A stretch of DNA of 64,000 bases from Micromonospora echinofusca. GTDB taxonomy: Bacteria > Actinomycetota > Actinomycetes > Mycobacteriales > Micromonosporaceae. Of the stretch, positions 56,484 through 64,000 are shown piece after piece. The stretch lies in contig NZ_LT607733.1 in NCBI RefSeq assembly GCF_900091445.1, positions 4,243,001 to 4,307,000 on the forward strand, given 5' to 3'. Position 1 is the first letter of the stretch; the number at the start of each line of letters is the position of its first letter. The notes under the pieces are model-generated. The model made no database searches and was not told the DNA's origin. It saw only the letters and a program-made list of their open reading frames with translations. A program made the position numbers and the translations under genes.

Positions 56484-57908
56484 CTAGTGGCGACGGCTGG
56501 TGGTCGCGGCGCGTGCCCGCGAGCCGGGCACGCCCCGCTCCGCGGCCTCCCGGAGGATCTCCAGGAACCCGCTGAGCTGGTCCTCCCGGTAGAGGCCGTC
56601 GAGGGCGGAGGCCGCAACGGCGGGAACCCGCCCGGTGCGGTCCTTCACGGCGAGCCACTCGCGCAGCCGAGCCGCGATCGACTCCCGGTCGTTGCCGACC
56701 ACCCCGGCGCCGCGGGTACGCAGCAGCTCGGCGGCCACGCCGCCCTCGTAGCCGAGCAGCAGGATCGGGCGGCCGGCGAGGAGATAATCGAAGATCTTGC
56801 CGGTGTACGTGCCGGCGTCGCGCGGGTCGTTCCACATCAGCAGGACGAGCACGTCCGCCTCGACCTGGATACGCCAGGACTTCTCGGCGGAGACGTGGCC
56901 GAGGAGCGTGACGGAGTCGACGACGCCGGCCCGCTCGGCAGCCGCCCGGACGATGCCGTGGTCGTCACCGGCGAAGACCACGTGCACCCGGGCCGCGTCC
57001 GGGCCGAGCAGCGCGATGGCGTCCAGGAGCGGCCCGGGGTCGCGTTTGCCGGGATAGACGTAGCCGGTGTGGGCCAGGGTCAGCGTGGCCGCCGACGGGA
57101 TCGTGGGGCCCCCGGCCGGCGACGGGGCCGGACGTCGGTCGATCCCGTTCATCACCACGCGGGCGTCGACGCCGAAGGTGCTCCGCAACGCGTCCGCCAG
57201 CGGCTCCGAGACGGTCACGCAGGTGGTGACCGTCCGCAGCACCCGCTGCTCCAACCGCCGGTCGAGGGCGCGGCGGGGCCCGGACCGGACCCAGTACTCG
57301 TTGCCGACCGACCAGAGATCCCGGTAGTCGGCCACCCAGGGAACGCCGAACCGCCGGGCCAGGGACGACGCCACGACGAACCCGGAGAACGGTGGGCCGG
57401 AGGCGACGATCACGTCCGGACGCCACCGGTCCGGCCCGCGCAGGAATCCCCGGACGGCCGCTCTGATCCAGTTGACCTGCGGGTCGGGAACGAGCAGTTC
57501 CATGCCGGCCTTCCAGACCCAGCCCTTCGCGACGGCGCGGACCGACGCGAGTGTCGTCGGCGCCGGTGCCGCGCCGCTGGTCGCCGACGTGCCCGTACCG
57601 GCCGACCGGTTCAGCCGGGGCAGCCGCGGCGTCGGTTCCGCCCGGACGATCGACGCCTCCGCCAGGCCGGCGTCGCCCGCCTCGGGGGACGGCGCGATGG
57701 CGGTGAGGACGCGGACGTCCCAGCCGTGGTCGCGGGCGAACCGGGCGAGGGCTGCCGGCCGGCGTGCGCCGACCGTCTCCGCCGGCGGGAAGTGGTACGA
57801 CACGAGGAGCAGCCGCGGCGCGTCGCGGCTGTCGGACGGCACGGGCGTCGGCAGGTCGGCGGGCTTGGTGTCGCCCGTACCGGCCCCGTCCGAGGGGTCA
57901 CGTCTCAT
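56484..57908 (-). CDS. GT4 family glycosyltransferase, WbuB-like
   Basis: The 474-residue GT-B enzyme starts its fold at YHFPPAETVGARRPAALARF, as in WbuB-like transferases for amino sugars. The donor domain has AHTGYVYPGKRDPGPLLDAI and KIFDYLLAGRPILLLGYEGG in place of the E-x7-E motif. The ATG at 57908 is preferred since the preceding frame looks non-coding. It is the last gene of the minus-strand half of the locus. Sugar and acceptor are unknown. Confidence 0.83.
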   Translation of the reverse strand: MRRDPSDGAGTGDTKPADLPTPVPSDSRDAPRLLLVSYHFPPAETVGARRPAALARFARDHGWDVRVLTAIAPSPEAGDAGLAEASIVRAEPTPRLPRLNRSAGTGTSATSGAAPAPTTLASVRAVAKGWVWKAGMELLVPDPQVNWIRAAVRGFLRGPDRWRPDVIVASGPPFSGFVVASSLARRFGVPWVADYRDLWSVGNEYWVRSGPRRALDRRLEQRVLRTVTTCVTVSEPLADALRSTFGVDARVVMNGIDRRPAPSPAGGPTIPSAATLTLAHTGYVYPGKRDPGPLLDAIALLGPDAARVHVVFAGDDHGIVRAAAERAGVVDSVTLLGHVSAEKSWRIQVEADVLVLLMWNDPRDAGTYTGKIFDYLLAGRPILLLGYEGGVAAELLRTRGAGVVGNDRESIAARLREWLAVKDRTGRVPAVAASALDGLYREDQLSGFLEILREAAERGVPGSRARAATTSRRH

Positions 57909-58056
57909 CGACGGCACCCCGCACCGGTGGTGACTGGCGTCTCGCCGTGGCGGTACGCATAGCTTCGGGCTCCTCTCCACTTCGACAACTGATCAACGAG
58001 CCGCCCGGCGGCCAGGACGCGCCGGAATCCGCCGGGCGTCCCCGTCGCCGGCATCC

Positions 58057-59349
58057 TCACCCTCTCGGGAGGAGTTCCCGCTCAGGCCGGACGACCGGCA
58101 CCACGCGGCCGGCGGCCGTGACCGCGCGCAGCGCCATCCACCACGACACCACGTACGCGAGGGCACCTGTGACGCTCATGGACCAGATCGCGGCCAGCGG
58201 CGGCAGACCGCTCACGGCGACCACGGTCACCGCGCCCGGGACGAGCAGGGTCCGGCCCACGTCCCAGCCGAGCTGCCGGCCGTGGCGCTCGAAGACGACC
58301 AGTGTCTGGGACAGCGGTGCGGCGACGAACTGGGCGGCCATGAAGAGGGCCAGGGCCTGCGCGTACGTGCCGCTGGTCCGCCACTGCGCGCCGAAGAGGA
58401 ACCCGAACGCGGTGGGTGCCACGACGACGACGGCCGTGGCGCTGGCCACGCCGATCAGCACGAGCTTCCTGGTCGCCCGAACGAAGATCAGCCGGGCCGC
58501 GCCGGGGTCCTCCCGGACCGCCCGGGACATCTCCGCGAGGTAGACCTGCGCGACGGCGGACGCTATCAGAGCGGCGGGTACGGCGATGATGCGCTGGGTC
58601 ATGCCCAGCCACCCGGCGACGGCACCGCCGTACCAGGCGGCGACGAGGAGGACGGGAAGCTGTGTCCCGAGGACGTTCAGCAGCCCCGAAGGCGCGAGCA
58701 GGAGCGGGAAACGCCGGTAGCGGCGCGCGACCCGCAGCAGATCACGCCGCCCGGCGCGGGCCTGGCCGGCACGCAGGCCCGCGCCGCGCAGCAGCACCAG
58801 CGCCGAGGCGATCTGCCCGACCCCGAGGCCGAGCGCCAGCCCACCGGGGCGCAGCCCGGCCAGGCCCGCCGCGAGCTGGGTGGCCACGATGGCGGTGGAC
58901 TGCGCCAGGTTCCGTCGGCCGATCGCGCCGTAGCGCCGGCGACGCACCGCGAGCTGGTTCAGCACCAGGACCACACCCATCGCCGCCGCCGTGGGCGGCA
59001 CCACCCACAACCAGTGCTCCAGCGTGGGCTGGCCGAACAGGACCGCGAGCCGGTCGCCCCAGACCCCGACGACCACCGCACCCACCACGGCCGTGGTGCA
59101 GGCGGCGACGCAGCCCAGCGTGACCAGGGCGTACGCGTCACGCTCCCGCTCGGGAAGCGGGACGGCCATCTCGAAGCGGAGGGCCGCGACCGTGCCGATG
59201 ATCGCCACCAGGGCCGCGACGACGGCGAACGTTCCGAAGTCGGTCGGGCGGTAGAGCCGGGCCAGCAGAGGCACGGCCGCCAGCGCGAGCAGTTGCCCCC
59301 CGGCCGAGCCGGCGGCGATCGCGAGGACACCTCGCCGGCTCGCCGACAT
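58057..59349 (-). CDS. Wzx-like polysaccharide flippase
   Basis: The 430-residue protein has about twelve hydrophobic helices and belongs to the MOP/MATE exporter group. The start (GSAGGQLLALAAVPLLARLY) and TDFGTFAVVAALVAIIGTVA are typical of Wzx-type flippases that move lipid-linked oligosaccharide across the membrane. The ATG at 59349 gives a proper first helix. It lies 20 bases after the O-antigen ligase-like gene, so the two are one unit. Confidence 0.82.
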   Translation of the reverse strand: MSASRRGVLAIAAGSAGGQLLALAAVPLLARLYRPTDFGTFAVVAALVAIIGTVAALRFEMAVPLPERERDAYALVTLGCVAACTTAVVGAVVVGVWGDRLAVLFGQPTLEHWLWVVPPTAAAMGVVLVLNQLAVRRRRYGAIGRRNLAQSTAIVATQLAAGLAGLRPGGLALGLGVGQIASALVLLRGAGLRAGQARAGRRDLLRVARRYRRFPLLLAPSGLLNVLGTQLPVLLVAAWYGGAVAGWLGMTQRIIAVPAALIASAVAQVYLAEMSRAVREDPGAARLIFVRATRKLVLIGVASATAVVVVAPTAFGFLFGAQWRTSGTYAQALALFMAAQFVAAPLSQTLVVFERHGRQLGWDVGRTLLVPGAVTVVAVSGLPPLAAIWSMSVTGALAYVVSWWMALRAVTAAGRVVPVVRPERELLPRG

Positions 59350-59369
59350 CCGCGCCGATGGCAGGCCCC

Positions 59370-60647
59370 TCACCAGCGGACGGGCTCCCGGTCCTCGCGC
59401 CGGTGCGCCGCGGGCCGGGAGCGCCACGGCAGACCCGCCCCGATCGGGGCGGTGTCCGCCGCCCTCCGCACCCGCAGCAGCACCAGCAGACCGAGGGCCA
59501 GCGACACGAAGAGCCCACGGCTGGCGTTGACGTCCCCCGACGTCGACACGGCGACCGCGTTGAACGCCAGCATCGCGAGGACGAACCCGGCGAGGGCGTC
59601 CGACCGCGCCGCGCCCCACAGCCGCACCGCCATCACCAGACAGAGCAGGATGAAGGCGCCGCCCACCAGCCAGCCCGCCTCGGCGAGCAGTTCCAGCCAG
59701 ATGTTGTGCGGGTAGTTGTGCTCGAGCATCCAGGAGTGGCTGGTCCAGTTGCCGTAGCCGACGCCTCCCGGGTGCTCGGCGATGATCGACATCGTGCGGT
59801 CGCGCATCTCCGTCCGCGCGGTCCCGGCCAGTTCGTTCGACGGATCCACGACGAAGGCGTACATCCGCGGCGGAAGCAGCGACGGCAGCGCCAGCACCAC
59901 GACGACCAACGCGCCCAACAGGCCGACGCCGACCCACTCGCGGCGCCCGTGGCGGATCTTCCGCCGCAGGCCGGACAGGACGAGGACGAACAACGCGACG
60001 ACCGTCGCCACCAGCGGCCCACGGGATCCGGTGGCGAACAGCCCCAGCGCGAGCAGCACGACGAGGCCGGAGGCGACCGCCATGGACAGTCGCCGACAGA
60101 AGTAGAGCCAGATGCAGGCGACGACCGCGATGCCGATGGCCCGGGCCAACCAGATGGGATTGGAGCCGAATCCCGCCGCCCGATCTTCACCCGAACCGCT
60201 GGCCAGCGCGGCGACGGCCAGTACGCCGCCGCAGCCGACCAGGGCCAGGGCGAACGCCTCGATGTCCCGCTGGCTCCGGATGACCGCGACGGCCGCGGTG
60301 GCGAGCAGGGTCACGGTGACGAGCAGGAAGAACTTGAGCTGGCCGTACTCCGTCTCCGGCCGGTGCAGGACGCCGGGCAGGGCGAGGACACCGAACACCA
60401 CCACGGCCCAGAGGACGACGACCCGGGCCCGCGACTCCGGCCGCAGGATCTCGTTGAAGATGATCAGCACGGCGAGGGCCGCGGCGGTGAGCAGGAAGGC
60501 CCGACCGATCTGGCGTGGAAACTGGTCGAAGTTAAGCAGGAGCATCACGGTGACCGCACGCAGCAGCGTGGACCAGGTGCCCGTGCGGCGTCCGGGTCGC
60601 GTCGTCGGGAGCGGGCCGGCCGCCACCGGCATGACGAGCCGGCTCAC
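59370..60647 (-). CDS. O-antigen ligase/polymerase-like membrane protein
   Basis: The 425-residue protein has about eleven helices and a large extracellular loop (MYAFVVDPSNELAGTARTEM up to LEHNYPHNIWLELLAEAGW), the pattern of the Wzy/WaaL O-antigen ligase family. HNYPHNIWLELLAE is the usual family block. The GTG at 60647 overlaps the stop of the upstream epimerase gene by four bases. It would polymerise or ligate the repeat unit made by this locus. Confidence 0.83.
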   Translation of the reverse strand: MSRLVMPVAAGPLPTTRPGRRTGTWSTLLRAVTVMLLLNFDQFPRQIGRAFLLTAAALAVLIIFNEILRPESRARVVVLWAVVVFGVLALPGVLHRPETEYGQLKFFLLVTVTLLATAAVAVIRSQRDIEAFALALVGCGGVLAVAALASGSGEDRAAGFGSNPIWLARAIGIAVVACIWLYFCRRLSMAVASGLVVLLALGLFATGSRGPLVATVVALFVLVLSGLRRKIRHGRREWVGVGLLGALVVVVLALPSLLPPRMYAFVVDPSNELAGTARTEMRDRTMSIIAEHPGGVGYGNWTSHSWMLEHNYPHNIWLELLAEAGWLVGGAFILLCLVMAVRLWGAARSDALAGFVLAMLAFNAVAVSTSGDVNASRGLFVSLALGLLVLLRVRRAADTAPIGAGLPWRSRPAAHRREDREPVRW

Positions 60648-61651
60648 ACCGCGCGCTCCGCCCGGTACCGGGCCAGGTTGGCCGGGTCGAGGAACCACTC
60701 CACGGTCGCCTTCAGACCATCGTCGAGCGTGGCGACGGGCTGCCACCCGGTGGCCGTACGCAGCAGACGGTTGTCGCCCACCAGCCGCTCCACCTCGGAG
60801 TCGGCCGGGCGCAGCCGCGCCTCGGAGACCCGGATCTGCGGTTCGCTGCCGAACATCGCCGCGATCCGGCGCACGAGTTCCCCGATGGCCGTCTCCTGAC
60901 CGGTGGCCGCCTGGAAGACCCGACCCACCACGGCCGACTCCGGCGCCATGCCGACGGCGCGGAACGCGGCCACGGTGTCGGTGACGTAGAGCAGGTCCCG
61001 GGTGGTACGCAGCGCGCCCAGCTCCACCGCACCGGTCCCCCGCGCCAACTGGCTGACGATGGTCGGGATGACCGCCCGGGTGGACTGCCGGGGACCGTAC
61101 GTGTTGAAGGGCCGCAGGGTGACCACCGGCAGCCCGAAGCTGAGGTGGTAGCTCTCGGCCAGCTTGTCGGCGCCGATCTTCGTGGCGGCGTACGGGGACT
61201 GCCCACGCAGCCGGTGTTCCTCGGTCATCGGTACCGTCGTCGCGGTGCCGTACACCTCGCTGGTGGAGGTGACCACGACCCGTCCGGTGCCGGCGGACCG
61301 GGCGCTCTCCAGCACGTTCAGGGTGCCGGTGATGTTGGTGTCGACGTAGGACTGCGGCGCGAGGTAGGAGTACGGGATGCCGCCCAACGCGGCCAGGTGG
61401 TAGACGACGGAGGCGCCGTCGACCAGGCGTTGGACCATGCCGCGGTCCCGGATGTCCCCGGCGACCACCTCGACGTCGGCGAGCTGCTCGGGGCTGAACG
61501 TGTCCAGCCAGCCGTGCGTGCCGGCACCGTTGTAGTGCACGAAGGCGCGCACCCGGTGACCGGCGGCGGCGAGGGCCTCGACCAGGTGCGAGCCGATGAA
61601 GCCGCCCGCACCGGTGACCACCACCGGATCCGCGACGGGGTGTGCCGTCAT
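60644..61651 (-). CDS. LegB-like NAD-dependent 4,6-dehydratase
   Basis: The 335-residue extended SDR has GAGGFIGSH (about 14-22), TSTSEVYGT, YAATK (about 153-157) and TLRPFNTYGPRQSTRAVIPT. These blocks match what I recall of LegB-type UDP-GlcNAc 4,6-dehydratases (family LLPSF_EDH_00030). It would be a second, soluble dehydratase beside the PglF-like enzyme. No LegC-type aminotransferase lies next to it in this window. It overlaps the ligase-like gene by four bases. Confidence 0.83.
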   Translation of the reverse strand: MTAHPVADPVVVTGAGGFIGSHLVEALAAAGHRVRAFVHYNGAGTHGWLDTFSPEQLADVEVVAGDIRDRGMVQRLVDGASVVYHLAALGGIPYSYLAPQSYVDTNITGTLNVLESARSAGTGRVVVTSTSEVYGTATTVPMTEEHRLRGQSPYAATKIGADKLAESYHLSFGLPVVTLRPFNTYGPRQSTRAVIPTIVSQLARGTGAVELGALRTTRDLLYVTDTVAAFRAVGMAPESAVVGRVFQAATGQETAIGELVRRIAAMFGSEPQIRVSEARLRPADSEVERLVGDNRLLRTATGWQPVATLDDGLKATVEWFLDPANLARYRAERAV

Positions 61652-61699
61652 GTCCTCTGCTCCTTCTTCTGCTGGCGGCCCGCAGGGGCCGGGGTGGCG

Positions 61700-62611
61700 T
61701 CAGCCGGCCGGTGCGAACGGGCGGACCTCGGACGCGGCGGCCGCCGCGTGCCAGACGGTCCGGATCGAGTCGGCCAGGTCGTGTCGGGGCGCCCAGCCCA
61801 ACGTGGAGCGGGCACGGCGGATGTCGGCGCGGATCCAGTCGACCGCCGCCGACCGGGTTGGTGGGGTGCGGTCCTCGGTGAGGCGTACCGTCGTGCCCGC
61901 CGTCTCGACCAGGAGCCGCACCGCGTCGCGGACCCCGACGGCACGGCCGCTGCCGACGTTGACGAGCCGGACCGGGAGGGCGGGGGCGTGTACGGCGGCG
62001 CGCACCGCCGCCGCCACGTCGCGGACGTCGACGAAGTCGCGGTGGGCGTCCAGTGGACCGGTGCGCAGCTCGGCGCCGGGGGTGGGCCGGCCGAGCTGCG
62101 CGGCGACCCGCCCGAGCAGCGTCGTCGCCGGGAGTCCCGGACCGATCGGGTTGAAGACCCGCAGCACCACGGCGTCGACCCGGCCCGCGCGGGCCGCCAG
62201 CTCGGTCAACCGGGTGGCCGCGGCCTGGCTGACGCCGTAGTCGCTGACCGGTTCCGCCGGGTCGTCCTCGCTCACCGACGCCCCGAACGGTGTCGGTCCG
62301 TACTCGGCCGCCGATCCGAGCCGCACCAGGCGGGCCATGGGCGCCGCGACCGCGACCGCCTCCACCAACCGCGCGGCGACGACCGTGTTCGCCAGCACGA
62401 GGTCGGCCGCGGTGCCGCTCACCGCGCCCGCGCAGGTGACCACCGCGTCGGGGCGTACGGAGGTGAGCAGTGCGCGCAGCTCCTCGGTGTCGCAGCGGGT
62501 GAGGTCGCACTCGGCGCGGGTGGGGCAGACCAGGTCGCCGTCGACTTCCAGGGCCCGCCGGACATGTGTCCCGAGGAAGCCCGAGGCGCCGAGGACGAGG
62601 ATCCTTTTCAT
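61700..62611 (-). CDS. NAD-dependent epimerase/dehydratase-like SDR with altered catalytic Lys
   Basis: The 303-residue extended SDR has [11 protein letters not shown] (about 7-17), the Ser-containing RLGSAAEYG and [11 protein letters not shown]. The usual YxxxK reads YGVSQ (Tyr, then Gln where Lys is expected). This should impair or change the usual redox chemistry. Its ATG overlaps the nucleotidyltransferase stop (ATGA). A role in nucleotide-sugar supply for the locus is inferred from place only. Confidence 0.78.
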   Translation of the reverse strand: MKRILVLGASGFLGTHVRRALEVDGDLVCPTRAECDLTRCDTEELRALLTSVRPDAVVTCAGAVSGTAADLVLANTVVAARLVEAVAVAAPMARLVRLGSAAEYGPTPFGASVSEDDPAEPVSDYGVSQAAATRLTELAARAGRVDAVVLRVFNPIGPGLPATTLLGRVAAQLGRPTPGAELRTGPLDAHRDFVDVRDVAAAVRAAVHAPALPVRLVNVGSGRAVGVRDAVRLLVETAGTTVRLTEDRTPPTRSAAVDWIRADIRRARSTLGWAPRHDLADSIRTVWHAAAAASEVRPFAPAG

Positions 62612-63336
62612 ACCGCGGAGGGTGCCCGCGCGGGCAGCAGCATCGGCTCCACCTCGGCGAAGCAGCGGTTGGCCTCGTCGTAGTCCTCGGGGCGGCCGAT
62701 GTCGAGCCAGTAGCCGTCGAACGCGTAGCCGGCTGGCGGCTCACCCCGGCGCAGCAGGTCCAGCACCAGTTCGTCGAACCCGAAGGGCATGCCGGCCGGG
62801 TACCCGGCGATGGTGCTGCGGGAGAGCCCGTAGACGCCCATGCTGACCCGGTAGTCCAGGACCGGCTTCTCCGAGAAGGAGGAGATCTTGTCACCCTCCA
62901 GCTCGAGCACACCGAAATCGATCTTCACCGTCCGCCGGTAGGTGGCGACGGTCAGCGGCGCCCCGGAGAGCCGGTGCGTGGCGAGCAGGTCGGCGTAGTC
63001 GAGGTCGGTGAGGACGTCGCCGTTCATGACGAGGAAGTGCTCGGGAAGCTCGTCGCGCAGGTTGAACAGCGGGCCGATGGTGGACAGTGGCTCCCGCTCC
63101 TCGGCGTACCGCACGACGAGCCCGAAACGCGAGCCGTCGCCGACGAACGCCCGGATCAGCGAACCGAGGTGATTGATGGCCAGCGTGACATGGGTGAAGC
63201 CACGTGCCGCCAACTGCCGGAGGATGATCTCCAGGATGGCGTAGTTCTCGCCGATCGGCACCAGTGGCTTCGGCAGCGTCGACGTGTAGGGGCGCAGTCG
63301 TACGCCCGCACCGCCGGCCATGATCACGACATGCAT
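62608..63336 (-). CDS. Sugar-phosphate nucleotidyltransferase
   Basis: The 242-residue enzyme activates a sugar-1-phosphate with an NTP. The signature is [20 protein letters not shown] (6-25), with PIGE after it, and the metal Asp in MNGDVLTDL (about 98-106). [15 protein letters not shown] near the C-terminus is typical of the family. Sugar and base are not predictable. It is the first gene of the minus-strand unit, with GGAGGGG upstream of the ATG. Confidence 0.85.
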   Translation of the reverse strand: MHVVIMAGGAGVRLRPYTSTLPKPLVPIGENYAILEIILRQLAARGFTHVTLAINHLGSLIRAFVGDGSRFGLVVRYAEEREPLSTIGPLFNLRDELPEHFLVMNGDVLTDLDYADLLATHRLSGAPLTVATYRRTVKIDFGVLELEGDKISSFSEKPVLDYRVSMGVYGLSRSTIAGYPAGMPFGFDELVLDLLRRGEPPAGYAFDGYWLDIGRPEDYDEANRCFAEVEPMLLPARAPSAV

Positions 63337-63525
63337 CGCCCCTCCGCTCGTCGCGCGACGCCTTTCATTGCCTGGTCAACGAGCAGGGCAGACGCAAGGT
63401 ACGCATGACGCCCGCTCTTGTCACCCCGGCTGAAGGCGGCCGACAGAGCCGATCGGTCCCGCGGACCACGCCGCACCTGTGCGTTCCGGCCACCCGGCAG
63501 GCCCGGCCTGTGGTGAGCTGTAGCC

Positions 63526-64000
63526 ATGGAACGGATCCGGCTCGGGCTGGTGCTGCACCCGACCCGGGACGTGACCGAGGTGGTGGAGATCATCGAACGC
63601 TGGGCGGACCGGCAGGGGGTGACCCTCGCGGTCCGCGCCGAGGACAGCCACCGGGTGCCGGCGAGCGTCGAGCCACTGCCCGTCGACCAGGTGCCGGTGG
63701 TCTGCGACGCGCTGATCAGCATCGGCGGGGACGGCACGATGCTCGGCGCGCTGCGTTCGGCCGTGAACGACCCGAAGCCGGTGCTCGGCGTGCACCTGGG
63801 CCGGCTGGGGTTCCTGGTGGAGGTCGAGCCGCCGGAGCTGCCGGCGGCGCTGGACCGGCTGGCCGCTCGGGACTTCACGGTGGAACGGCACAGCTGCCTC
63901 GTCTGCGACGTGTGCGGCGACGACGTCGTGGCCTTCAACGACATCGCGCTGGTGCGGCAGCCCGGCGCCGGCTTCGTGTCCGCCACCCTCGCGGTGGACG
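63526..64000 (+). CDS. nadK: NAD kinase (3' truncated)
   Basis: The first 158 codons of an ATP-NAD kinase are present; the gene runs off the window. It makes NADP from NAD. The GGDGT motif is at residues 67-71 (ISIGGDGTMLGAL), followed by GVHLGRLGFL (88-97) and FNDIAL (137-142), where families usually have NE or ND. The start ATG at 63526 is followed at once by the conserved beta-strand IRLGLVLHP. It is divergent from the polysaccharide unit. Confidence 0.9.
   Translation, partial: MERIRLGLVLHPTRDVTEVVEIIERWADRQGVTLAVRAEDSHRVPASVEPLPVDQVPVVCDALISIGGDGTMLGALRSAVNDPKPVLGVHLGRLGFLVEVEPPELPAALDRLAARDFTVERHSCLVCDVCGDDVVAFNDIALVRQPGAGFVSATLAVD

Noticed and set aside
59370..62912. Single 1180-codon minus-strand frame
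   Set aside because: Only its 3' part (from the GTG at 60647) codes for the ligase-like protein. The rest is an off-frame reading of the LegB-like and SDR genes.

Overview
The window is 64 kb of very GC-rich DNA with dense, often overlapping genes, frequent GTG starts and GTGA/ATGA stop-start overlaps. It looks like the chromosome of an actinomycete, most probably Micromonospora or a close relative in Micromonosporaceae. Pointers are an F420/flavin luciferase-like enzyme, PAC2, a mycobacterial-type MhuD, HelR with a rifamycin-associated element, an IdeR/DmdR1-like iron box, and GH9-CBM2 cellulase. No tRNA, rRNA, CRISPR array, phage gene or transposase was seen. The assignment rests on gene content and composition only.

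Left part (1-17.7 kb): mostly housekeeping and single-gene units. It holds a 5'-truncated GH9 cellulase, a GNAT acetyltransferase, a flavin oxidoreductase, an aldehyde dehydrogenase, small membrane and lipoprotein genes, EcsC, a lysozyme-like secreted protein, PAC2, exonuclease III, MhuD, a class F-type sortase with a secreted partner, TrmB and a Ski2-like helicase.

Middle (17.7-49 kb): helR, divergent from a 19-bp rifamycin-associated element; an unknown protein behind a palindromic operator; a membrane protein plus GT2 pair; a ferric-siderophore ABC uptake operon behind an iron box; YciI; cytidine deaminase; HrpA; an FAD monooxygenase; a LysR regulator divergent from sdhCAB (succinate dehydrogenase/fumarate reductase with one cytochrome b subunit); an alcohol dehydrogenase-SDR pair; a beta-lactamase-like secreted protein; an MBL hydrolase; dGTPase; and Tex with a Gly/Arg-rich tail.

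Right part (49.1-63.3 kb): a surface polysaccharide locus in two convergent halves. The plus-strand half encodes a PglC-like phosphoglycosyl transferase, a PglE-like aminotransferase, a PglD-like acetyltransferase and a PglF/WbpM-like 4,6-dehydratase, then two GT4 glycosyltransferases. These four enzymes match the logic for making UDP-di-N-acetylbacillosamine and loading it on undecaprenyl phosphate. The minus-strand half encodes a nucleotidyltransferase, an SDR with an altered catalytic Lys, a LegB-like 4,6-dehydratase, an O-antigen ligase/polymerase-like protein, a Wzx-like flippase and a GT4 enzyme. A 14-bp perfect hairpin separates the halves. The window ends inside an NAD kinase gene.

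Many gene ends carry long GC-rich perfect hairpins without a U-tract, as is usual for terminators in this group.
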